The notes under the pieces are model-generated. The model made no database searches. It was not told the DNA's origin and saw only the letters and a list, made by a program, of their open reading frames with translations. The position numbers and the translations under genes are program-made. DNA of 64,000 nt, taken from Blastomonas fulva. Its GTDB lineage: Bacteria > Pseudomonadota > Alphaproteobacteria > Sphingomonadales > Sphingomonadaceae. Below are positions 43,991-53,980 of the stretch, piece after piece (position 1 is the first letter of the stretch; each line of letters starts with the position of its first letter). The stretch is from contig NZ_CP020083.1 in the NCBI RefSeq assembly GCF_003431825.1, forward strand, positions 2,022,501-2,086,500, written 5' to 3'.

Positions 43991-44791
43991 ATGCGGGTCC
44001 TGATCGGCCGAATGTGGATGATGGTGCTGGCCGGTGTGGCGTTGTCCTGTGCGGCGCTGACGGCGTGCGACAGGCCCGCGCCGCCGCCGCGTATTGCCGC
44101 CGCCGCCGATCTGCGGCTGGCGCTGACCGAGATCGCGGCGGCCTTCGAGCGCGACACCGGGCGCAAGGTCGATCTGCTGTTCGGATCGTCGGGCAACTTC
44201 TACCGCCAGCTTCAGCAGGGCGCGCCCTTTGCCATGTTTCTCTCGGCAGACGAGGAGTATGTGCTCGATCTCGCCAAGGCGGGCAGGACCACCGATCAGG
44301 GGCGGCTCTATGCAGTCGGGCGGCTCGCGCTGGTCGCCCCCAAGGCCTCGCCACTGAAGGTGGACGAAGGCTTGGAAGGACTGCGCAAGGCGCTGGCCCG
44401 GGGCGACATCCGCCGCTTCGCCATCGCCAATCCGGACCACGCGCCCTATGGCCGGCGTGCGCGCGAGGCGCTGGAGCAGGCGGGGCTGTGGCAACCGCTC
44501 GAACCGCATCTGGTCCTGGGTGAAAATGTCTCGCAGGCGCTGCAGTTCGCGATCGATGGCGGCGCGCAGGGGGGGATCATCGCCTGGTCGCTGGTGCAGG
44601 ATCCGGCGCTCGGCGCGCGCGCGGACTTTGCCCTGATCCCGGCGGAGCTGCACGCGCCGTTGCGCCAGCGCATGGTGCTGATGCGCTCGGCGGACGAAAC
44701 CGCGCGGCGCTTCTACGCTTATATCGACCAGCCGCCTGCGCGCGCGATCCTCGATCGTCACGGATTTGCGCTGCCGAGCGCAGCCAACTGA
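43991..44791 (+). CDS. modA: Molybdate ABC transporter substrate-binding protein
   Basis: A 266-residue binding protein. The signal peptide ends at LTAC (Cys26), suggesting a lipoprotein rather than a free periplasmic protein. The mature fold is the bilobal type II: AAADLRLALTEIAAAFERDTG, FGSSGNFYRQLQQGAPFAMFLSADEEY (oxyanion-contacting Ser residues), RFAIANPDHAPYGRRAREAL and GGIIAWSLV. It captures molybdate or tungstate. The ATG at 43991 is chosen over an upstream in-frame start because GAGGT precedes it and the signal follows directly. First gene of modABC. Confidence 0.94.
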   Translation: MRVLIGRMWMMVLAGVALSCAALTACDRPAPPPRIAAAADLRLALTEIAAAFERDTGRKVDLLFGSSGNFYRQLQQGAPFAMFLSADEEYVLDLAKAGRTTDQGRLYAVGRLALVAPKASPLKVDEGLEGLRKALARGDIRRFAIANPDHAPYGRRAREALEQAGLWQPLEPHLVLGENVSQALQFAIDGGAQGGIIAWSLVQDPALGARADFALIPAELHAPLRQRMVLMRSADETARRFYAYIDQPPARAILDRHGFALPSAAN

Positions 44792-44797
44792 CCGCGC

Positions 44798-45455
44798 ATG
44801 GACTGGCAGGCGCTCAACCTTTCGCTGGCCCTGGGGGGCATGACGGTGCTGATCCTGATGCCGATCGCGCTGCTGCTGGGGCGCTGGCTGGCATTCGCCC
44901 GGTTTCGGGGCAGGGCGGTGATCGAGGCGCTGGTGACGCTGCCGCTGGTGCTGCCGCCCACGGTGATCGGCTTTTACCTGCTCTCCGGCATGGGGCCATC
45001 CTCCCCCATCGGTCGCGCTTGGCAGGCGCTGTTCGGAGACGGGCTGGTGTTTACCTTCGAGGCGGTGCTGATCGCCTCGGTGATCGTCAACTTGCCATTT
45101 GCGGTGCAACCGGCGCAGCGGGCGTTCGAGGCCATCGGCCAGGACCTGCGCGATGCGGCGGCGACCTGCGGCCATTCCAGCTGGCGCTGCCTGTGGCGGA
45201 TCGAGCTGCCGCTGGCCTGGCCGGGGCTGCTCACCGGTGCGGTGCTGAGCTTTGCGCACACCCTCGGCGAGTTCGGCGTGGTGTTGATGGTCGGCGGGTC
45301 GATCCCCGGCGAAACGCGCACGCTGGCGCTCTCGATCTATGACCGGGTGCAGGGGTTCGACATGCAGGGCGCCAACAGCATGGCGCTGGTGCTGATGGCG
45401 ATCTCGCTGGCCACGGTGAGCATGACTTTCGTGCTGTCGCATCGGGGGCGCCGAC

Positions 45456-45463
<8 letters not shown>
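44798..45463 (+). CDS. modB: Molybdate ABC transporter permease
   Basis: A 221-residue inner-membrane permease with about five membrane helices and the binding-protein-dependent permease EAA loop, here DLRDAAATCGHSSWRCLWRIELPLAWPGLL (about residues 115-145). LPLVLPPTVIGFYLL and HTLGEFGVVLMVGGSIPGETRT are distinctive of ModB. It starts 6 bases after modA and its end overlaps the modC start by 8 bases, indicating a tightly coupled operon. Typical length. Confidence 0.96.
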
Positions 45464-46166
<703 letters not shown>

Positions 46167-46315
46167 GGGTCAAAGGCTGCATTGCCACGCGTTGCCGGTG
46201 TCGTTTTCTGACCAGTTTTCCTTGTTTGTCGCGGCTGCCTGCGGCTAGGACAAAGCGAACAGCGATATCGCCCACCCTCAGGCTTTATCCCCCTAAGGAG
46301 CATTTCGGCCCGGCA

Positions 46316-49168
46316 ATGGCAGTCCCGTTGACGCTTTACACGCTTGTTATCCTGCCGTTTCTCGCCGCCCTGCTGATCGCGATCGGCAGCGGGGCGGGGC
46401 GAGCGGTGCACAGCGGGTTGGCGGCAGCGGGCAGCGCGCTGGGGCTGGCGCTGGTGCTGGGGCTTGCCGGACGGGTGATCGGCGGCGAGGTTCCCGCGGT
46501 GTCGACGCCCTGGGTCCCGGCCATCGGGCTGGATGTCTCGCTGATGCTCGATCCGCTGGGGCTGATGTTCGCCGGGCTGATCCTGGGGATCGGCCTGCTG
46601 GTGGTGATCTTCGGTCATTTCTATCTCGCCAGCGGCGAGGCGACGGGGCGCTTCTTTGCCAGCCTGATGCTGTTCCAGGGCGCGATGCTGGGCATCGTGC
46701 TGTCGGGCAACGTGCTGCTGCTGCTGGTATTCTGGGAGCTGACCAGCCTGTCGTCCTTCCTGCTGATCGGCTTCTGGCGCGACAAGGCAGAGGCGCGCCA
46801 GGGCGCGCGCATGGCGCTGGCGGTCACAGGCGGCGGCGGGCTGGTGCTGATTGCGGGCATGGTGCTGCTTGGCACCATCGCCGGATCGTTCGACCTGATG
46901 ACGATCCTGCAGCGCGGCTACATCATCCAGGCCTCGCCGCTCTATCCGGTGATGCTGATGCTGATCCTGATCGGCTGCTTCACCAAGTCGGCGCAGTTCC
47001 CGTTCCATTTCTGGCTGCCGCACGCGATGGCAGCGCCCACCCCGGTCAGCGCTTATCTGCATTCGGCAACGATGGTGAAGGCAGGCGTGTTCCTGCTCGC
47101 TCGGCTGTGGCCGGTGCTGGCGGGGACCGATCTGTACACCGTCATCGTCACCAGCGTCGGGCTCATCACCATGCTGCTGGGTGCCTGGGTGGCGCTGTTC
47201 AAGCACGATCTCAAAGGCATCCTGGCCTATTCGACGATCAGCCAGCTCGGCCTGCTGGTGATGCTGTTGGGCTTTTCGCTCGAAATGGCGGCGGTTGCCG
47301 CGGTGCTCCACATTCTCAACCACGCTGCGTTCAAGGCGGCGCTGTTCATGTCGGCGGGGATCGTCGACCATGAAACGGGAACGCGCGATATCCGGCGGCT
47401 GGGGGGGCTTGCCAAGGTGATGCCGATCACGGCGATCGTGGCGACGCTCGCCGCCGCTGCGATGGCGGGGCTGCCGCCGTTGGGCGGATTCATCTCCAAG
47501 GAGATGATGCTCGACGAGACGCTGCACATCGCCCTGTTCGGACTGCCCTGGCTGGTGCCGGTGGTGGCGACGATCGCCGCGATGCTGTCAGTCGCCTATT
47601 CGCTGCGGCTGGCGGTGCACCTGTTCTTCGGCGCGCCGCGCGATGCCGAACCGCATGCCCGCGCGCATGATCCGGGCGTCGGCATGTGGGCCTCACCCGC
47701 CTTCCTTGTGGTTCTGGCGGTGCTGCTCGGGCTGGTGCCGATGGCGCTGGCAGGGCCGCTGGTCGCATCGGTCGCCGGCGCGGTGATCGGCGATACGGCC
47801 CCGCCGCTGGGGCTGGCATTGTGGCACGGTGTCAACCTGGCGCTGGCGATGAGCATGGCCGCCGTTGCCATCGGTGCGCTGCTGCTGTGGCGGCATGCCG
47901 GGTTGCTGCGCGCGTATGAATCGGTCCGCCATCTCGATGCCAAGGCCATGTTCGACCGGGCGATGGCCTTTGCCGATGCGCAGGTGCGCACGTTGATCGT
48001 CGCGACGCATACCCCATCGCTGCAGCGGATGCTGCTGATGACCTTTGCCGTGGTGGTGGCCAGCGTGATCGAGGGCGCTGTGGCCGGCGGCGGCAGCCTG
48101 ACCGGAACGCGCCCCGGCCAGCCGGCATCGGTGGTGGCGATCATCGCCTGGGCGCTGCTGATCGCGGCGACCATCGCGGTGCTGCGGGCACAGCGCCAGC
48201 GTTTCGTGGTGCTGATCTACATCAGCGTCATCGGCCTCGTGATCACGCTCGCCTTCGTGCATTTCTCCGCGCCGGATCTGGCGCTCACCCAGATTTCGGT
48301 CGAGGTGGTGACGATCCTGCTGCTGTTGCTGGCGCTCAACCTGCTGCCCAAGACGCCGCCGCTGCTCTCCAGCCAGCCGCGCCGGATCCGCGATGCCGTG
48401 CTCGCGATCGGCGGCGGTCTGGGGGTGGGCGGCGCAGCCTGGGCGATGCTGACCCGCAACCCCAATGACCCGATCTCGAGCTATCACCTCGCCAACAGCT
48501 ACAAGGGCGGCGGCGGCACCAATGTCGTCAACGTCACCCTGGTCGATTTCCGCGCGTTCGACACGCTGGGCGAGATCATCGTGCTGGGGATTGCAGGGCT
48601 GGCGATCTATGCGCTGCTCGATACCACCGCGCGCGGCGCGGCGGCGGCGCGGCTGCGCTTGTGGCAGGAGGACATGCCGCATTCGCCCGAGCGCCATCCG
48701 CTGATGTTCGTGATGGCAACCCGCATCCTGCTGCCGCTTGTGCTGGCGGTGGGCATCTACATCTTCCTGCGCGGACACAACCAGCCCGGGGGCGGGTTCA
48801 TCGCCGCTTTGGTGGTGGCGATCGCGTTCCTGCTGCAATATCTCGCCTCGGGCTTTGACTGGACCGATGCGCGGCGCAAGGTTGGCGAACACATGCTGAT
48901 CGCCACCGGCGTGCTGGTGGCGATGGCGACGGGGCTGGGCTCGCTTGTGTTCGGCGCCAATTTTCTCACCAGCGCGTTCGGCTATTTCCATATCCCGCTG
49001 GTCGGCGAGGTCGAGCTCGCCACTGCGCTGCTGTTCGACATCGGCGTTTTCGCGGTCGTCTTCGGCGCGGTGATGCAGGCGCTGGCGCAGCTCAGCCAGA
49101 TCTCTCAGCGCGCTGCCCGCGCGCACGCCGCGCAGGTCGAAGCGCAGCAGCAGGATGACGCGCCATGA
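46316..49168 (+). CDS. mrpA: MrpA-MrpB fusion, Na+/H+ antiporter subunit
   Basis: A 950-residue membrane protein with over twenty hydrophobic segments. Residues 1 to about 500 are the NuoL-like antiporter module with HSATMVKAG, LKGILAYSTISQLGLL and LNHAAFKAALFMSAG. A middle part (about 560-790) carries the MrpA-specific C-terminal helices. The last about 150 residues, with RILLPLVLAVGIYIFLRGHNQPGGGF, match MrpB, so the two subunits are fused. Mrp complexes exchange cytoplasmic Na+ for protons and support pH and salt tolerance. The ATG at 46316 lies 15 bases after AAGGAG; an in-frame extension into modC is rejected. The stop overlaps mrpC. Confidence 0.95.
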   Translation: MAVPLTLYTLVILPFLAALLIAIGSGAGRAVHSGLAAAGSALGLALVLGLAGRVIGGEVPAVSTPWVPAIGLDVSLMLDPLGLMFAGLILGIGLLVVIFGHFYLASGEATGRFFASLMLFQGAMLGIVLSGNVLLLLVFWELTSLSSFLLIGFWRDKAEARQGARMALAVTGGGGLVLIAGMVLLGTIAGSFDLMTILQRGYIIQASPLYPVMLMLILIGCFTKSAQFPFHFWLPHAMAAPTPVSAYLHSATMVKAGVFLLARLWPVLAGTDLYTVIVTSVGLITMLLGAWVALFKHDLKGILAYSTISQLGLLVMLLGFSLEMAAVAAVLHILNHAAFKAALFMSAGIVDHETGTRDIRRLGGLAKVMPITAIVATLAAAAMAGLPPLGGFISKEMMLDETLHIALFGLPWLVPVVATIAAMLSVAYSLRLAVHLFFGAPRDAEPHARAHDPGVGMWASPAFLVVLAVLLGLVPMALAGPLVASVAGAVIGDTAPPLGLALWHGVNLALAMSMAAVAIGALLLWRHAGLLRAYESVRHLDAKAMFDRAMAFADAQVRTLIVATHTPSLQRMLLMTFAVVVASVIEGAVAGGGSLTGTRPGQPASVVAIIAWALLIAATIAVLRAQRQRFVVLIYISVIGLVITLAFVHFSAPDLALTQISVEVVTILLLLLALNLLPKTPPLLSSQPRRIRDAVLAIGGGLGVGGAAWAMLTRNPNDPISSYHLANSYKGGGGTNVVNVTLVDFRAFDTLGEIIVLGIAGLAIYALLDTTARGAAAARLRLWQEDMPHSPERHPLMFVMATRILLPLVLAVGIYIFLRGHNQPGGGFIAALVVAIAFLLQYLASGFDWTDARRKVGEHMLIATGVLVAMATGLGSLVFGANFLTSAFGYFHIPLVGEVELATALLFDIGVFAVVFGAVMQALAQLSQISQRAARAHAAQVEAQQQDDAP

Positions 49169-49551
49169 CGCTCGAATTTCTCGTGGCGAGCGCCATTGGC
49201 GTGCTGGTGGCAGGCGGCATCTATATGGTGCTGCGCGGGCGCACGTTTCAGGTCGTGCTCGGGCTGACGCTGTTTTCCTATGCGGTGAATCTGTTCCTGT
49301 TCGCCTCGGGCCGGTTGACGGTCAACGCTCCGCCGATCCTGTCCGAAACGGCGACCGCATATACCGATCCGCTGCCCCAGGCACTGGTGCTCACCGCGAT
49401 CGTCATCACCTTCGGCATGACCGCCTTTGCGGTGGTGCTGGCGCTGCGCAGCTTTCTTGAAACCGGCAGCGATCAGGTCGATGGCGATGATGCGCCGAGC
49501 ACGCCCGCTCACGCCGCCAGCGGCGAAACCACGCCGGGACCGCGCGCATGA
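49165..49551 (+). CDS. mrpC: Na+/H+ antiporter subunit MrpC
   Basis: A 128-residue NuoK-like subunit with three membrane helices: LEFLVASAIGVLVAGGIYMVL, FQVVLGLTLFSYAVNLFLFASG and ALVLTAIVITFGMTAFAVVLAL. The middle helix with its polar residues and the LTAIVITFGMTAFAVV motif are characteristic. Both flanking boundaries are ATGA overlaps (with mrpA and mrpD). It forms part of the membrane ion path beside MrpD. Its C-terminal tail after residue 105 is hydrophilic and variable. Confidence 0.96.
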   Translation: MTLEFLVASAIGVLVAGGIYMVLRGRTFQVVLGLTLFSYAVNLFLFASGRLTVNAPPILSETATAYTDPLPQALVLTAIVITFGMTAFAVVLALRSFLETGSDQVDGDDAPSTPAHAASGETTPGPRA

Positions 49552-51077
49552 GCCTGATCCAGCATCTGGCGATCGCGCCCGTCGTCATCCCGGCTCTTGC
49601 CGCGCCCTTTGCGGTGATGGTGATGCGCCGCAAGCGAACGCTGGGCACGGCGATTTCGCTGCTGTCCTGCGCGGCGATGCTGATCGCGGCGCTGGCATTG
49701 CTGGTCCAGGCTGGGGAGGGCACCATCCGCACCTATGCGCTGGGCAACTGGCCTGCGCCCTTCGGCATCGTGCTGGTGGTCGACCGGCTGTCGGCGATCA
49801 TGCTGACGCTGGCCGCGACGGTCTCGCTCATCGCATTGGTGCATGCCGTGCTGACCGGAGCGGACCGCAAGGGCTGGCATTTCCACCCGCTGTTCCAGTT
49901 CCAGATGCTGGGCCTCAACGGCGCGTTCCTCACCGGCGACCTGTTCAACCTGTTCGTGTTCTTCGAGGTGCTGCTGATCGCATCCTATGGCCTGATGCTG
50001 CACGGCCAGGGGCCCGCCCGGTTGAAGGCTGGCGTGCAATATGTCGTGGTCAACATCGTGGGATCGTCGCTGTTCCTGATCGCGCTGGGGCTGCTCTATG
50101 CGCTCACCGGCACGCTGAACATGGCAGACATGGGGCTCAGGGTTGCAGCCTTGGGGCCCGATGACCAGGGGCTGCTGCGGGTGGTCGCGCTGCTGCTGGT
50201 CAGCGTCTTCGCGCTCAAGGCGGCCATCGCGCCGCTGCACCTGTGGCTGCCGCGCACCTATGCGGTCACCACGCCTGCGGTCGCAGCGCTGTTTGCGATC
50301 ATGACCAAGGTCGGGGTCTATTCGATCATCCGGGTGGTGCCGCAGATCTTCGGCGATGGTGCCGGCGCTGCCGCCTGGGCGCCCGCGCCCTATCTGCTGC
50401 CCGCTGCCGCGATCACCGCGATCGTGGGCTTTGCCGGAGTATTCGTTGCCCGCAGCCTCTCCGAGCAGGCCGCCTATGCGGTGATCGGATCGACCGGGAC
50501 GCTGCTGATCGCGGTGGCCGGATGGCAGGCCGACACGCTGACCGCGGCGATCTATTATCTGGTGCATTCCACGCTGGCAGGCGCAGCCTTGTTCCTAGTC
50601 GCAGATGTCGTCGCGCGTCGCCGGGCGAGCTTTGCCGATACCGCGAGCGCTGGCCCTGCGTTCTGTCAGCAGCAGACGGTCGGTCTGATGTTCATGGCCG
50701 CCGCGATCGCCGCGACCGGGTTGCCGCCGCTGTCGGGCTTTATCGGCAAGCTGCTGATCCTCGAATCGATCGTCGATACGCCGGGCTGGCAAGGTGCCTG
50801 GGGCTGGGCCTGGGGCGTGATCCTGGCGACCACATTGATCGGCGTCATCGGCTTTGCGCGCACCGGCAGCGCGATCTTCTGGAAGGATATCCCCCCCACC
50901 GATGGCGCCGAGCCCGCGGTCGTTTCCAGCGCGGACATGGTCGCGCCCGTCATCACACTCGCGCTGCTCGCCGCCTGGTCGATCGGCGCGGGGGCGGGCA
51001 CCGCCTATGGCGCCGCCGCTGCGGGCCAGATCCTCGATAGCGCATCGGCGGTCCGCGCCGTTCTGGGGGAGCCGTGA
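49548..51077 (+). CDS. mrpD: Na+/H+ antiporter subunit MrpD
   Basis: A 509-residue NuoM/N-like antiporter subunit with about fourteen membrane helices. It includes LGLNGAFLTGDLFNLFVFFEVLLIASYGL, with the conserved proton-path Glu in FFEV, then LKAAIAPLHLWLPRTYAVTTPAVAALFAIMTKVG with its Lys residues, and ATGLPPLSGFIGKLLIL. It overlaps mrpC by 4 bases and is followed by mrpE one base after its stop. Together with MrpA it provides the transmembrane proton half-channels. Length and motifs are normal. Confidence 0.97.
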   Translation: MSLIQHLAIAPVVIPALAAPFAVMVMRRKRTLGTAISLLSCAAMLIAALALLVQAGEGTIRTYALGNWPAPFGIVLVVDRLSAIMLTLAATVSLIALVHAVLTGADRKGWHFHPLFQFQMLGLNGAFLTGDLFNLFVFFEVLLIASYGLMLHGQGPARLKAGVQYVVVNIVGSSLFLIALGLLYALTGTLNMADMGLRVAALGPDDQGLLRVVALLLVSVFALKAAIAPLHLWLPRTYAVTTPAVAALFAIMTKVGVYSIIRVVPQIFGDGAGAAAWAPAPYLLPAAAITAIVGFAGVFVARSLSEQAAYAVIGSTGTLLIAVAGWQADTLTAAIYYLVHSTLAGAALFLVADVVARRRASFADTASAGPAFCQQQTVGLMFMAAAIAATGLPPLSGFIGKLLILESIVDTPGWQGAWGWAWGVILATTLIGVIGFARTGSAIFWKDIPPTDGAEPAVVSSADMVAPVITLALLAAWSIGAGAGTAYGAAAAGQILDSASAVRAVLGEP

Positions 51078-51078
51078 C

Positions 51079-51564
51079 ATGCGCCGCCTGATCCCGCATC
51101 CCGGCCTGTCGGTCCTGCTGGTCATCGTCTGGCTGCTGATGGCCAACACCCTGACCGTGGGGGGACTGCTGCTCGGCATCGTCATCGGCATTCTGCTGCC
51201 CATCTTCACCGCGCCCTTCTGGCCGGGGCGGCCCGATGTCAGGTATCGCGCGGGGCTTGCCTATATCGCACTGGTTTTGTGGGACATCGTTGTTGCCAAT
51301 TTCGAGATTGCCGCGATCATCCTGTTCCGCCGCAACCGCGATCTGCGCCCCGCCTGGCTCTCCATCCCGCTCGATCTGCACACGCCCGAGGCGATCACCG
51401 TGCTCGCCGGGACAATCAGCCTGACCCCCGGCACCGTGTCTTCGGACGTGTCGGCGTGCGGCAAGTATCTGCTGGTGCATGCGCTCGACGCGGCCGATCC
51501 CGATGCGGAAATCGCGCGGATCAAGCTGCGGTACGAAGCGCGCTTGAAGAGGGTCTTCAGATGA
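51079..51564 (+). CDS. mrpE: Na+/H+ antiporter subunit MrpE
   Basis: A 161-residue subunit with two or three membrane helices in the first about 80 residues (LSVLLVIVWLLMANTLTVGGLLLGIVIGILLPIF and YIALVLWDIVVANFEIAAIILF) and a soluble C-terminal part containing the family signature ITVLAGTISLTPGTVSSDVS. MrpE is required for assembly of the complex. It begins one base after the mrpD stop and ends with an ATGA overlap to mrpF. Confidence 0.95.
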   Translation: MRRLIPHPGLSVLLVIVWLLMANTLTVGGLLLGIVIGILLPIFTAPFWPGRPDVRYRAGLAYIALVLWDIVVANFEIAAIILFRRNRDLRPAWLSIPLDLHTPEAITVLAGTISLTPGTVSSDVSACGKYLLVHALDAADPDAEIARIKLRYEARLKRVFR

Positions 51565-51830
51565 TCGCCTATGCCGTGCTCTTTGCGTTTGTCTGCCTGT
51601 CGCTGGCGCTGGCGCTCAACCTGTGGCGCCTACTCAAGGGCCCATCGGTGGGCGACCGGATCGTCGCGCTGGATACCATGGTGATCAATGCGATCGGCCT
51701 GATCATCGTGATCGGCATCGCGACGGTGAACGACATTTTCTACGAGGCCGCGCTGCTGCTTGCGATGGTCGGGTTCATCGGAACGGTCGCCTATTGCAAG
51801 TTCCTGCTGCGCGGAGACATCGTCGAATGA
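51561..51830 (+). CDS. mrpF: Na+/H+ antiporter subunit MrpF
   Basis: An 89-residue protein with three membrane helices: AYAVLFAFVCLSLALALNLW, DTMVINAIGLIIVIGIATV and EAALLLAMVGFIGTVAYCKFL. The RLLKGPSVGDRIVALDT segment between helices one and two is characteristic. It overlaps both mrpE and mrpG by ATGA. MrpF is a small essential subunit next to MrpG. Confidence 0.95.
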   Translation: MIAYAVLFAFVCLSLALALNLWRLLKGPSVGDRIVALDTMVINAIGLIIVIGIATVNDIFYEAALLLAMVGFIGTVAYCKFLLRGDIVE

Positions 51831-52249
51831 GCGGGGCAGGTCTTTTTGTCGATATCGCGATCAGCGCGCTGCTGGTGCTGGGGGCAAGCTTCGCGCTGAT
51901 CGGCAGCTGGGGCATGGTGCGGCTGCCGACGCTGATGGAGCGGCTGCACGGACCGACCAAGGCGACGACGCTGGGCCTCGGCGGCATTCTGGTCGGCTCG
52001 ATGCTGTTCTTCACCTTCGATCAGGGCGGCTGGACGATGCACGAACTGCTGATCTCGCTGTTCCTGTTCATTACCGCGCCGATCTCCGCCAACATGATCG
52101 CCAAGGTGCACCTGCACCAGCTGCGCTGCGGGTCGAAGGACGATGTCGCCGGCCCGGCAGGCGATCCGCCGGTGCCGTCGGAAACCGCCAACTGGGCGAC
52201 TTATGAGGCACCGCACCGCGATTCGGTCGCGGCGACATCCGAAAACTAG
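51827..52249 (+). CDS. mrpG: Na+/H+ antiporter subunit MrpG
   Basis: A 140-residue subunit with three membrane helices and the signature FALIGSWGMVRLPTLMERLHGPTKATTLG. The third helix is LLISLFLFITAPISANMIAKV. The C-terminal about 35 residues are soluble, with no special feature. It closes the mrp operon (AB, C, D, E, F, G in the standard order). The next gene (DUF427) begins 38 bases later with its own ribosome binding site. Confidence 0.95.
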   Translation: MSGAGLFVDIAISALLVLGASFALIGSWGMVRLPTLMERLHGPTKATTLGLGGILVGSMLFFTFDQGGWTMHELLISLFLFITAPISANMIAKVHLHQLRCGSKDDVAGPAGDPPVPSETANWATYEAPHRDSVAATSEN

Positions 52250-52287
52250 GTGGCGTTCGGTCGCCGCGAACGAGAAAGGTCTGCCGC

Positions 52288-52782
52288 ATGAGGCCAGAGC
52301 GTGATCCTGTCGGCCCCGGCCTGCGCAGCGTCTGGGACTTCCCCCGCCCCGCGATCGCCGAGCCGTGCGATGCGCATGTCCGCATCGAGCATCGCGGCAT
52401 CCTGATCGCCGAGACGCGCAGCAGCATCTGCACGTTCGAGACGAGCCATCCGCCCAGCTATTACATCCCGCCCGAGGCGATCACGCCGGGCGTTCTGCGC
52501 CGCGCGGAGGGAAGCTCGTTCTGCGAATGGAAGGGCGCTGCGGTGTATTGGGATGTGGTGGCAGGCGGCGTCGTGCTCCCGCGGGTCGGCTGGAGCTATC
52601 CAAGCCCCAGCGCCAGCTTTGCGATGCTGCGCGATCACATCGCCTTTTATGCCGCGCCGTTCGACCGCTGCACCGTGAACGGGGAAACGGTGGTGCCCCA
52701 GCCAGGCGCATTCTACGGCGGCTGGATCACCTCGGCCTATGCGGGGCCCTTCAAGGGCGGCCCCGGCAGCATGGGATGGTAG
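52288..52782 (+). CDS. DUF427 family protein
   Basis: A 164-residue cytoplasmic protein. The DUF427 beta-roll pattern is visible: VRIEHRGILIAETRSSICTFETSHPPSYYIPPEAI (about residues 30-64), SSFCEWKGAAVYWDVV, and FYAAPFDRCTVNGETVVPQPGAFYGGW near the C-terminus. The family is widespread and mostly uncharacterised. A Shine-Dalgarno GAGAAAGG precedes the ATG. It ends 10 bases before the AraC-type regulator, so the two may be co-transcribed, possibly as a tail of the mrp operon. Function unknown. Confidence 0.88.
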   Translation: MRPERDPVGPGLRSVWDFPRPAIAEPCDAHVRIEHRGILIAETRSSICTFETSHPPSYYIPPEAITPGVLRRAEGSSFCEWKGAAVYWDVVAGGVVLPRVGWSYPSPSASFAMLRDHIAFYAAPFDRCTVNGETVVPQPGAFYGGWITSAYAGPFKGGPGSMGW

Positions 52783-52792
52783 GCGCCGGGCG

Positions 52793-53911
52793 ATGATCGC
52801 ATTCGGGCCGATGAGCATCACGCTGCTGATCTGCGCCGCGCAGGGTCTGTTGCTCGCCGGGTTGCTGCTGCGCGCGCGGCAGAACCGTGCGGCCAATCGC
52901 TGGCTTGCGCTGCTGATCATCGCGGTGGCGGCGCTGATGACGCCGTACATCATCGGCTATGCCGGCTTTTACGAAAAATGGCCGTGGCTGAGCTTTGCGC
53001 CGCTGTCGTACACGCTGGCCTTCGGGCCACTGATCTATCTCTACACCGCCATGCTGGTGGGCGCGGTGCCGGTGCGGATTTGGCCGCATTTCGTCCCGGT
53101 TGCTGCGCAGTTCCTTGCCTATGCCGTGGTGTTCCCGTTTCCGCTGGCCACCAAGAACTGGTGGAACGGCGTTGCCCACGAGCCTTTCATCGACCCGCTG
53201 CTCGATATTGCCGCGCTGGTGAGCATCGCCGCCTACAGCATCGCGGCCTACCGGCAGTACCGTGCCTACCGGATGTGGCTTGACGACAACCGCACCGACG
53301 GGGTGGATTTCGATCCCGGCTGGATTCGCAACTTCCTTGCGGCGCTGGCGCTGATCACGCTGGTCTGGGCGGGATTCCTGCTCGCCAAATGGCTGGACCC
53401 CGCGCGCGACTATTTCGATCAGTTTCCGCTCTATGTCGCGTTCTCGGCGCTGGTGCTCTATCTGGGCATCGGCGGATGGCGCAACGCCGACACGGCATTT
53501 CCGCAGGCAACCCCTGCCGCGCCGCCCGAGCCTTTGGAGAGCGCCGCGCCGGGGCGCGACTGGGCTGCGCAGGGCAGGCTGTGGCTGGGGCGGATCGAGG
53601 CCGAGCATTTGTGGCGCGACCCGGGGCTGACGCTTGCGGGGCTGGCGCGGATCCTTGGCACAAACACCACCTATCTTTCGCGCGGCCTTGGAGCGGCGGC
53701 GGGGGAGAACTTCAACGCGATCATCAACCGTCACCGGGTGATCGAGATCCAGCGGGTGCTCGCCTGCGGCGATGATCCGCGCGATCTGCTGACGCTGGCA
53801 TTTGATGCCGGGTTCAACTCCAAGGCCAGTTTCAACCGCGCGTTCCTGGACATGGCGGGGATGAGCCCCAGCCAGTGGCGGCTCAAATCACAAATACCGC
53901 AGGAAATCTGA
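52793..53911 (+). CDS. Membrane-anchored AraC-family regulator
   Basis: A 372-residue regulator. The N-terminal part has about seven membrane helices (about residues 6-235: ITLLICAAQGLLLAGLLL, ALLIIAVAALMTPYIIGYAG, LAFGPLIYLYTAMLVG and others). The C-terminal AraC DNA-binding domain (about 275-365) has AGLARILGTNTTYLSRGLGAAAGENFNAIINRHRV and LTLAFDAGFNSKASFNRAFLDMAGMSPSQW. Such seven-helix AraC proteins are thought to sense a membrane or extracellular cue directly. The ATG at 52793 is chosen; 52811 is possible. It precedes the S41 protease gene by 69 bases, a possible target. Confidence 0.9.
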   Translation: MIAFGPMSITLLICAAQGLLLAGLLLRARQNRAANRWLALLIIAVAALMTPYIIGYAGFYEKWPWLSFAPLSYTLAFGPLIYLYTAMLVGAVPVRIWPHFVPVAAQFLAYAVVFPFPLATKNWWNGVAHEPFIDPLLDIAALVSIAAYSIAAYRQYRAYRMWLDDNRTDGVDFDPGWIRNFLAALALITLVWAGFLLAKWLDPARDYFDQFPLYVAFSALVLYLGIGGWRNADTAFPQATPAAPPEPLESAAPGRDWAAQGRLWLGRIEAEHLWRDPGLTLAGLARILGTNTTYLSRGLGAAAGENFNAIINRHRVIEIQRVLACGDDPRDLLTLAFDAGFNSKASFNRAFLDMAGMSPSQWRLKSQIPQEI

Positions 53912-53980
53912 GTATTGAGGCGCGCCAGGTCGGCGTTCCGGTCAGGACAGGCTGCGTAACCGACCCTTGGAGTGTTCCTG